Shown piece by piece: positions 25,301-32,443 of a stretch of 32,443 nt of DNA. Positions within the stretch are counted from its first letter, which is position 1. Each line of letters starts with the position of its first letter. The translations under genes were made by a program, and so were the position numbers. The DNA is from JAXMBN01 sp046349875 (lineage in GTDB: Bacteria > Planctomycetota > Planctomycetia > Pirellulales > Pirellulaceae): contig JAXMBN010000054.1 of NCBI GenBank assembly GCA_046349875.1, positions 1 through 32,443 of the forward strand, in the 5' to 3' direction. The notes below the pieces were generated by a model. It was given only the letters and a program-made list of their open reading frames with translations, did no database searches and was not told the DNA's origin.

Positions 25301-26512
25301 TTGCGGCAGAAGATGGTGCAAAGGAATCCTCTACCAAAGCGTTTCGCGGCAGAGGTGACGATTGGACTCGCGAAGCTTTCGCAGCAAATTTCACACCATC
25401 GATGAAAGAAACCACTTCGATTTCGTACGATCCACTCTGCAATGCATGGACGATGGCAGGTGCATTGCGTTTTGAGACACCTCCTTCAAAGATGTCCTCC
25501 CACAGTATGCCGCCAGAGGGCGATCGCATGCGTATCCGACCACTTTCGATCTGCGCGAACCACTCGATCGTCTCGCCGGCCTCGATGGTGATGCGCATCC
25601 GCATCGGCTCAGCAACCGAAACGGTCCCCTCCATCAATTGATCCCAGGTAAACCCTCGCGAGGGCAGGGGAGGGGGAGCGGTATCAGCCGTTAATTGAAA
25701 TGTGTAGGAACCCAGTTGGGATTGGTTCGCATCGGACTCCAAGAAAAGGTAATAGGCTCCGTCTTGCAATATCGAAACTTGTGAGAACAAAACACCAGCT
25801 CTTCCTACCCCCGCGACAATCGTATTCCCCCATGCATCGGTAAAGCGAAACTGTCCCAAACCGATCCACTGCGATGCTTCCAAACGAACCGTCTCGTTGG
25901 CTCGAAGGTCATAACGAATCGCTTCGGTAGATGACGGATGTTGGCCGCGAAGGACGACGGATTCGCCCTTGTCATGCCTTGGTGCACTGGTAGCATCGCG
26001 CAGTATGAACTGCGTCCGCATCGGAGCTATCTCGGCATCGACTCCACGACGGATTGCGATCACATACTCGCCATCTTGCAGCAAGGCTATCGGCGGCAGA
26101 TCTAACGTCTCACCTCGTTCAGGCTGTTGTGACCGCGAAGGGAGGTCGATTGCGCTACCATCAGGTGCAAGTAACTGAAACCGTGTCGGATCTACTGCGA
26201 TCGAATTCAAATCACCGTCGCGAGTCTCAAACCAACGATCCAACCAGATCAATTGTCCCCGCGATCCTTGAAAACGATAAAAATGCGTCTCATGCGGTTG
26301 AGTCCACGTGTCGGTGACTCGCTCATTCCAGGTTAGTTCGGTAGCGAATTCCTCTGGCCGCACAATGCGAAATGAATAATCGGCCGCTACATCGCTCTTG
26401 ATTCGAAGCCGATAACTCCCGGTCCTCGCAAAAGTACAGGGCGAAAGATCCTGACGGTAGTCGTCGGTTGCATAGGTGATTTTGCCTTGAGGGTCGATCA
26501 CCTCCAGCGATT
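22281..26512 (-). CDS. giant RHS toxin, middle segment: PPC-like insert, second half of vWA, cadherin-like repeats
   Basis: The frame is open from 26555, but native sequence begins with SLEVIDPQGKITYATDD at about 26512, directly continuing the preceding ORF after one base is dropped. Residues coded by 26500-25300 are beta-rich modules like bacterial pre-peptidase C-terminal (PPC) domains (GSYRLRIKSDVAADYSFRIV, DGAYYLFLESDANQSQLGSY). From 25220 to about 24650 runs TGSAEDGYDGIDFAIDQLPF and HVILVTDEDRDPL, which are second-half vWA motifs. Then come about eight cadherin/He_PIG repeats with AxDxDxD and SGMTIDxxxGxxxWxPT consensus. The frame leaves the native reading at CCC 22373-22375; the residues from there to the stop at 22281 are not native. 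Confidence 0.8.
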
Positions 26513-29500
26513 TTGTTCGCATTGAGCCCATCGACATAAGCCCGATCACCCGCATTGGCCTGAAACAAGATTTCGCGGACGATCCCAGATTGCAACGATC
26601 CAGAATGGAATCCCCAGCCTATGGATGGAAGCGGATTGGGCTTGGATTCATTGGACTCCACAAAGAATTTGAGTTCGGGAATCGAAACGATGTTCGTCCC
26701 TGAAGCTCCCGCGTCTTCGGAAGTATTGCGTGAACGAGTCAATACGATTTGATGCGGCCCCGGCAGTGATGTGGCAAAGGCAATGCTCTCCGCACCATTC
26801 GGAATGGTCTTACGTTCAATCAATTGGCCGCTTGGCCCATAAAGCAGCGCATCCAACGAAGGTGGTTGAGTCACGATGCGAGGCTTCGGATCGAAGGCAC
26901 CATATCCCACGATGGCAAACCGATTCTCGCCAATGCCTCGCCGCTGTAGTTCTTGATCCAAGTTCTGAATCATGGTCGAGACCCAAGCTTGCTCCACCAT
27001 CGATCCACTTTCATCCACCACCAAAACGATATCCGCGCTTGGAAGTTGCAAATCATCGGGCAATGTCAACGCGATTTCACGTTCGAGCACGCTTCCGCGC
27101 GGCACTAATTCCTTCCATGCTTTCGGATCGACCGGTCCGAATCCACCGGATCGATTGAGCTGCGGAATAGCGAATTGCAATTCCGGGGTAGTAACGATTA
27201 CTGGTGGCAGATTATCCCGACTTGGATGGACATAGATCGCAAACGATTGCTCACCCCTGCCACCTCGTCCGTCTTCGACCTCCAACGTCACCTGATGCAA
27301 TTGATCGACATCACTGGCCGACGGGGTCCACGTCAACACACTATCTGAGGATGCATTCGACACGATGGTTGCCGATGGCAAGCCACTCGCGATCCGATAG
27401 CGAAGAAAATCTTGATCAGGATCGTATGCTTGATGCAGATACTCGTAACGTTCTCCTACAAAAGCATCGACGATGGGTGTCGAAACAAACCGAGGTGGTC
27501 GATTGAGGTACGTATTTGGCAATACCATGAGCTCAAAGTTGATCTCATCGATTCCTCCGTAAGGATCACGGACCTCTGCGCGAATCGTATGCAATCCGAT
27601 TTGCGATGAGGTGGGTTTCCACTTGAGCACCCCTGTGGACGTATCGATCGCCATCCCTTGCGGGGCAATCTTCAATGCGTATTGCAGTACATCGTCCTCA
27701 GCATCCTTTGCGTGCAAGGGAAGTTGGAAGTCGACATCCACTCGAGCGTCCTTGCGGATCACCTCCTCAATGACTGGCGATGTATTCATCGAGCCCAACG
27801 TGCGAATTCCAAAATGGAATCGATCATTCGTTGGATTTTGAAAACGGACCGTGAGTCTTCTCTCCGATCCAGGAAGCCACACAACTTGGGATTCTTTTCC
27901 CAAAGGTGTGAAGGAGCCTTCTTCAAAACGATAGTAGGGAGCTCCATTCCAACGCGAAGGCCAACGAGCGTCGCGCTGCGAGAGCTGGATGGGAAGCCAC
28001 CCCGATGGATCGACCACGGACACTTGAGGATGATCGATGTTTTCAATGGCAATCAATACGGGACCACGTATGGGATAGGTCGCTCGATTCGTGAGCTTGA
28101 TCGTTGTGGTAATCCAATGCGATTCTGCATCGTAGGTCGTATGTTCATGCTCGATCGCCACGGCAGATGACATGTCTTCCAGGTGAGGCAACCACGTATC
28201 GAGATTCGGAAGAGGACTCGATGCGACATCCATGGCAAAGTCTTCCGGAGTCGTGGGGGCCACGGTGCTCCCCTGAGAACTGGATTCGACCTTCCCCGAC
28301 AACATAACACGACTTAAATTATCGCGATCGTTGTTGACCAATCGAGCCACCAAACGCAGTTCTTTCCCGACCGGTAAATGCCCGACATCCACCGTGACTT
28401 TCTTGGTGACTGGATCCCAACGCGATCCTCGTCCCATAACAGGAGAAAAGCCTTCGGTGATATTGAAGAATGCGTCGCGATTCGATGCGATCACTCCTGC
28501 CACAGGTATGCCTGCCAAATCCACCAAGGACAATTCCAAGGCATCGTTCATCGAAGACGTGTCTGCGGAATCGAACTGCAACGATTCAATCTGAATCGAC
28601 AACGATCGCGTCCCTTCAGCCAATCGAATGGGATAGGCGTACCCTGTGATCATCCGTTGGTCTTCGCGAAGTTCAACACTGGGCTGCACCACCTCGATGA
28701 CACTCTCCTGAAAATCAGTCAAGCTTGGGACGCCGTCATCGCGCACTGTTACTCGCAAGGGAAAGATCTGCGAGCCCATCGATGCTGGAACCTGCCACCG
28801 AATTTCACGTCGAACACTATCCCAAACGGCCTGCGGGGGCAGGGCAGGGGAGAACTCCACCTGCAGCGATTGCTGCGGACTATCGGGATCGGACATCACC
28901 AACGGAAGAACCACTTGTTCACCGGGAACCGCTCGAACTGCCTGAATGGGTTCCAATCGAGGCGGACGATTCACCTCGCGGACATCCAAGTGAAAAGTCC
29001 GCTCAACCCTTATCGCGTTCGCACCTTCTTCTTCCACCCACACGCGGATGCGATACGATGAAGGGCCTTGCGCTTCCGTAGGTGTCCACTGAAGGATTCC
29101 CGTTTGCTCATCGATGCTGATGCCGAGTCCCTTCGCCGCTTCATCGATCCCAAAACGCAAGGGTGAACGTGGAACATCCACATCCTGAGCCCGAAGGGAA
29201 TAGGTCCAGACAACTTGTTCATCGATCACTTGGTCAGGGATCGGTTCCAGCACTGGGGACTCATTCCGTTCGATCACTTCAATCGCAATGGTCTGCTCAT
29301 CGTATCGATCGGGATCGCCTTGATCATGAACCCGCACTCGCAAAGAGAGCAGGGCAGGGCCATCGGATTCCTGAGGCGTCCAATCGATGCTCGCCGTTTG
29401 CGGATTCCATAACATGCCTATAGGCAAGACATCGAGCATCTCCCACCTGAGCGTATTGTGCGGCAGGTCGAGATCGGTCGCAGTCAACGAAACCAGCAAT

Positions 29501-32259
29501 CGTTGCTGTTCCATCACTCGGATCCGATCTAAAGAGAGCATGGCAGGGGGACGATTGACTTCGCGCACATCCACTTGCATCGTCGTACGATACTCGGGGA
29601 CAGTCCCTAGTGTGTCGTACACGATCACGTCCCAAACATAACGAGCCGGCCCTTGCGATTCGTTGGGCATCCATGTGATGATCCCCAGCGCTGCGTCGAC
29701 ATCGACCCCTTCTGGAGCGTCCTCCAGCCGAAATCGAATGCGATCTTTTGCAAGAGTCGACACGAGCTTCAGAGGGTAGGACCATCCTCTCTCTTCATCG
29801 ATGACCTGATCTGGTATGGGCTCCAATCGAAGCGGCACATCGCCTTCCCCAACCCACACAGTCCACGATTGTTGATCGCTGAGATTGGGAGATCCATCAT
29901 CAACGACTTGGACCGTAAATGAATAAGTCCCTATCGCCACAGGTTGGAAAGAAAACGCGCCCGTGTTGGAGTCGATGCGAGCTCCCGGATGGTTTGAGCC
30001 AACCAATTGATACTGCAATCGATTCTTGAAAACGTCTTCATCGGTCGCGATGATCGGAATGGACAAAGATTCGCCGAGAACCATCTGGCGATCGGTGATA
30101 AGTGGCAACTGCGGAGGCTGATTGACCTCGCGTACTTGCAACGTAAGCCGGCCTGTCACGAAACTGTCTTGGAGTGGATGGCTGACTGCAAATTCAACCC
30201 AGTAGGTCATGGGACCTTGAGACTCGGAAGGTGTCCATCGCACTGTGCCATCGCGATCCAATGTAAGTCCTACAGGTGCAAGGCCCACCCATCGATATTG
30301 CATCGATGCGGTAGCATCGTCGGGATCGCGAGCCTGCAATCGCATTTCCCATGTTCGGCCTTCATCGAGAACCCACTGCAACGGAGACTCGATCTCGGGG
30401 AGACGATCGACTTCGCGAACCGTAATGACAAACGAAACCTCGGCCCGCGAGTTCGGATCGTTGCGATCGAAGACCTCGATTGTGACGGGATAGTCTCGTT
30501 GCGGAACTTGCGGGCTGGCGTGGTATTCTTGAGTTTGCCATTCGAAGACACCGGTCACCGGATCCATTCGCATAGCTGGGTCAGAACTTCGTATCAGTCG
30601 ATACTGTAGTGAATTGAAAGGTATGTCAGGATCGGTGGCTCTTGCTTGGATGGAAACGAAGGTTCCTTCATCGACCACACGCGAGTCGATCGGGGCAAGG
30701 GTAGGGGGGCGATTGACCTCGAGAATCGAGAAGATCATGCGCTGCGAAGTCCATGCGGAGGGATCTTCAAGATCATAGGCGATCACGGTTGCTTGAAAGG
30801 TGCCCGGTCCATTCGCTTCAGTAGGTGTCCAAATCAAACGGGGTTGAAGAGGATCGATCACCATTCCATCCGGATGATCGGTTGGATCCAATCGGTAACC
30901 TATCTTCTGACCTTCCCAAGCAGGCATGGCCTTCAATGGGTAATAAAGAGTCTGTTCTTCAGGCGCGACGATGAGAGGCACTTGAGGAAAGACGGGCCTG
31001 AGTTGGGTTCGCGGTTGCTGAAACCAAACACCTCCACGATCGGCAGCGCCTGTGCCACTCCAACTCGCCAACCAATCTGGGCCCGGCCCTAAAGCGACGG
31101 CGGCGAATTGTTGATGGCCCGAGTTAGGTCCCGAATGAGGACTCAGAGACGTATCGCCTGACTTTTCGTTTCCTTGCGCATCGAAAAGTTTTGCGATCAC
31201 TTCCCAACCGCTTCCAGCTTGAGAACCGGTCGCGTTGGGTTGGCCACTTGTCCAACTCACCACAAATCGTCCGTCGGAAGCCATAGCGATATCGGCGTCT
31301 TGTTGATGCCCGCGAATATCGCGATTCACAATGCGTTCCGATCCAAGAGGTAGCCCTTGTGCATCGACCATCCGCAAGTAGACGTCCCAACTATTTTCCG
31401 TCGAGTATCCAGCCCAGACCAACGCCACATTTCCGGCATAGTCTGATCCGATGCGACTTCGAAATTGACTTCCGATTCGAGTATCGCTTGCGAGTTGCTC
31501 GCCGCCGCGAGGCGTCCCATCAGCCGCAAATCTTCGATAGTAAACTCCCCATCCTTCACCATCTTGATGGCGGCTCGACCAACTGACCACAAACGAACCA
31601 TCTCCTGCGATGGCCAACGAAGGATAGGATTGATCTCCCAATGTGAATGTGTTGACTCGCTGCTCGACTCCGAGACGTTGCCCCTGCGCATTGAATCGCT
31701 GCATGAAAACGCCGTCGTTATCGCCATTGCCTGCTCCAGACCAAACCACAATGAGATCACCATTGGGTGCCACATCGATGTCAGGCTGACGTTGAACACC
31801 ACCGATGGTTGTATTGACTAAGGTCTCTGGGAATAGCCTTCGCTGCTCCACATCGAACATACTCAAGAAGATGCCGCTCTGATCGGCTATGCCTCGAGGA
31901 TCGCGCCCCCTACCCGCCCAAACGATCCAACTTCGACCAAGTTCGTCCACCGCGACCGACGGTTGAGACTGATCTTCACGGATCGTTTGATTGACGAGTA
32001 GAACATCGCTTGGTGCTTTGCCTGGAACATAAGCTCTAAAGAAGACTCCTTGGTCATCCCCTAACCCCTTGCCACTAAAAACCAAGGACGTTTGCGATTG
32101 ACTATTGATGTCGAGGGCAGTGCCGATCACGTGACTCGTTTGCAAGCGAGGTGTAATCACGTTGACCAGCAATTCAGAATCGGATGCCATCAAGCATCGG
32201 AGTTCAAGCACTTCAAAGACGAGCCGAGGAGCCGGCTTCTTGCGACGCGATCGAGCCAT
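26323..32259 (-). CDS. giant RHS toxin, N-terminal segment: sorting motif, propeller-like repeats, cadherin-like repeats, first half of vWA
   Basis: The start at 32259 (MARSRRKKPAPRLVFEVLEL) is preferred over the open-frame start at 32349, because the basic region plus LELRCLM matches the planctomycete LEPR-xLL N-terminus. Residues about 40-400 contain repeated blades of the type PSLAIAGDGSFVVSWSSRHQDGEG. About eight cadherin/He_PIG-like repeats follow to residue 1190, each with NRPP, a DEG or acidic turn and a WTP motif. A beta-rich spacer (about 1205-1340) and two more repeats come next, then the vWA start ADIVLVVDESGSMVEQAW with an intact MIDAS (DxSxS) near residue 1745. The genuine frame ends near 26512, where a TTTT run (AAAA on the coding strand) carries one base too many. 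Residues coded between 26323 and 26512 are not native. Confidence 0.8.
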   Translation of the reverse strand: MARSRRKKPAPRLVFEVLELRCLMASDSELLVNVITPRLQTSHVIGTALDINSQSQTSLVFSGKGLGDDQGVFFRAYVPGKAPSDVLLVNQTIREDQSQPSVAVDELGRSWIVWAGRGRDPRGIADQSGIFLSMFDVEQRRLFPETLVNTTIGGVQRQPDIDVAPNGDLIVVWSGAGNGDNDGVFMQRFNAQGQRLGVEQRVNTFTLGDQSYPSLAIAGDGSFVVSWSSRHQDGEGWGVYYRRFAADGTPRGGEQLASDTRIGSQFRSRIGSDYAGNVALVWAGYSTENSWDVYLRMVDAQGLPLGSERIVNRDIRGHQQDADIAMASDGRFVVSWTSGQPNATGSQAGSGWEVIAKLFDAQGNEKSGDTSLSPHSGPNSGHQQFAAVALGPGPDWLASWSGTGAADRGGVWFQQPRTQLRPVFPQVPLIVAPEEQTLYYPLKAMPAWEGQKIGYRLDPTDHPDGMVIDPLQPRLIWTPTEANGPGTFQATVIAYDLEDPSAWTSQRMIFSILEVNRPPTLAPIDSRVVDEGTFVSIQARATDPDIPFNSLQYRLIRSSDPAMRMDPVTGVFEWQTQEYHASPQVPQRDYPVTIEVFDRNDPNSRAEVSFVITVREVDRLPEIESPLQWVLDEGRTWEMRLQARDPDDATASMQYRWVGLAPVGLTLDRDGTVRWTPSESQGPMTYWVEFAVSHPLQDSFVTGRLTLQVREVNQPPQLPLITDRQMVLGESLSIPIIATDEDVFKNRLQYQLVGSNHPGARIDSNTGAFSFQPVAIGTYSFTVQVVDDGSPNLSDQQSWTVWVGEGDVPLRLEPIPDQVIDEERGWSYPLKLVSTLAKDRIRFRLEDAPEGVDVDAALGIITWMPNESQGPARYVWDVIVYDTLGTVPEYRTTMQVDVREVNRPPAMLSLDRIRVMEQQRLLVSLTATDLDLPHNTLRWEMLDVLPIGMLWNPQTASIDWTPQESDGPALLSLRVRVHDQGDPDRYDEQTIAIEVIERNESPVLEPIPDQVIDEQVVWTYSLRAQDVDVPRSPLRFGIDEAAKGLGISIDEQTGILQWTPTEAQGPSSYRIRVWVEEEGANAIRVERTFHLDVREVNRPPRLEPIQAVRAVPGEQVVLPLVMSDPDSPQQSLQVEFSPALPPQAVWDSVRREIRWQVPASMGSQIFPLRVTVRDDGVPSLTDFQESVIEVVQPSVELREDQRMITGYAYPIRLAEGTRSLSIQIESLQFDSADTSSMNDALELSLVDLAGIPVAGVIASNRDAFFNITEGFSPVMGRGSRWDPVTKKVTVDVGHLPVGKELRLVARLVNNDRDNLSRVMLSGKVESSSQGSTVAPTTPEDFAMDVASSPLPNLDTWLPHLEDMSSAVAIEHEHTTYDAESHWITTTIKLTNRATYPIRGPVLIAIENIDHPQVSVVDPSGWLPIQLSQRDARWPSRWNGAPYYRFEEGSFTPLGKESQVVWLPGSERRLTVRFQNPTNDRFHFGIRTLGSMNTSPVIEEVIRKDARVDVDFQLPLHAKDAEDDVLQYALKIAPQGMAIDTSTGVLKWKPTSSQIGLHTIRAEVRDPYGGIDEINFELMVLPNTYLNRPPRFVSTPIVDAFVGERYEYLHQAYDPDQDFLRYRIASGLPSATIVSNASSDSVLTWTPSASDVDQLHQVTLEVEDGRGGRGEQSFAIYVHPSRDNLPPVIVTTPELQFAIPQLNRSGGFGPVDPKAWKELVPRGSVLEREIALTLPDDLQLPSADIVLVVDESGSMVEQAWVSTMIQNLDQELQRRGIGENRFAIVGYGAFDPKPRIVTQPPSLDALLYGPSGQLIERKTIPNGAESIAFATSLPGPHQIVLTRSRNTSEDAGASGTNIVSIPELKFFVESNESKPNPLPSIGWGFHSGSLQSGIVREILFQANAGDRAYVDGLNANKIAGGDRPSRQNHLCNRRLPSGSFALYFCEDRELSASNQERCSGRLFISHCAARGIRYRTNLE

Positions 32260-32443
32260 GGCCAGTGTATTTCGATGAGGCAGGACAAAGATGAGAGGGC
32301 TGAGTCCATACCCACTGGCTATCTTGCTTGCGAAGGATGTGCATCCCATCGCGTTGAGACACCGTTTATTCCTTTGATGGGTGCAAGCCTAACCACCATT
32401 TCAGGGAGAGTCAAGTTTTTCGCATTCGATGCCCAAGACTTCC
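32260..32443. other. upstream region of the giant RHS gene
   Basis: The 184 bases ahead of the preferred start contain an open in-frame leader back to 32349 that lacks protein-like character. I see no convincing promoter or ribosome binding site and no repeat. The next gene lies outside the window. Confidence 0.4.

Larger units (their letters stand above)
15706..32259 (-). pseudogene. giant RHS/YD-repeat polymorphic toxin with vWA, cadherin-like repeats and C-terminal lipase domain (reconstructed, frame broken)
   Basis: Reading across about 18 single-base shifts gives one gene of about 5,500 codons. The order is: LEPR-xLL-like sorting motif (LELRCLM), a repetitive propeller-like region, about 19 cadherin/He_PIG-like repeats, a vWA domain interrupted by a long insertion, the DUF-like 'NFVIDGKLKLGNF...DLSIPVAGIP' RHS N-terminal block, dozens of YD repeats, the RHS core, and a class-3-lipase-like tip. 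It is presumably exported to the surface, where the YD shell would hold the C-terminal lipase until delivery; this follows the known role of RHS cages. Shifts cluster at 20.45-22.4 kb, with single ones near 26512 and 15907. I saw no stop that needs explaining by a base substitution. Whether the gene is truly broken or only badly sequenced is open. Confidence 0.7.

Noticed and set aside
26500..26520. Programmed frameshifting at the AAAA (coding strand) run in the giant gene
   Set aside because: The run is only four bases, no stimulatory structure is evident, and the same gene carries many other shifts that cannot all be programmed.
15915..32259. Several separate genes in the giant locus rather than one
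   Set aside because: Domains continue across every break after a one-base correction, starts of the later ORFs are internal, and the vWA domain itself spans one break.

Overview
The window looks like a chromosomal segment of a planctomycete, probably of the Pirellulaceae type. The evidence is a giant secreted protein with an N-terminal LEPR-xLL-like sorting motif (LELRCLM just after an Arg/Lys-rich start), many cadherin-like and YD/RHS repeats, an 'NPFRAP'-type small membrane protein, and short, poorly conserved ribosome binding sites. This is inferred from protein character only; no rRNA or tRNA gene is visible.

Left part (1-14.8 kb), mostly housekeeping. It holds a partial TPR-like protein, a GNAT acetyltransferase with a small membrane protein, a frame-broken ankyrin membrane protein, an Fpg/Nei DNA glycosylase, a frame-broken GT39 mannosyltransferase-like protein converging on a GT2 glycosyltransferase, and a small membrane protein. 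These are followed by an S9 peptidase with an embedded VHL-beta-like domain, NnrE and an HtrA-type protease (one operon), RecG, and a secreted Gly/Tyr/His-rich protein. A repeat-rich spacer separates the S9 peptidase from nnrE.

Right part (14.9-32.3 kb), minus strand. This is one polymorphic-toxin locus. A single giant gene (32259 to 15706, about 5,500 codons) encodes, in order: an N-terminal sorting motif, a beta-propeller-like region, about 19 cadherin/He_PIG-like repeats, a vWA domain split by a large insertion, a long YD-repeat (RHS) cage, the RHS core motif, and a C-terminal class-3-lipase-like domain with a GHSLGGG nucleophile elbow. Its stop overlaps by ATGA the start of an ankyrin-repeat lipoprotein, which I interpret as the cognate immunity protein.

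The toxin and immunity genes are broken by about two dozen single-base frameshifts, clustered at 20.45-22.4 kb and 15.1-15.9 kb. Most sit in short homopolymers. I found no stop codon that cannot be explained by one of these shifts. That pattern fits local consensus error better than ordinary gene decay, but the sequence alone cannot decide. No gene-free stretch exceeds about 215 bases.
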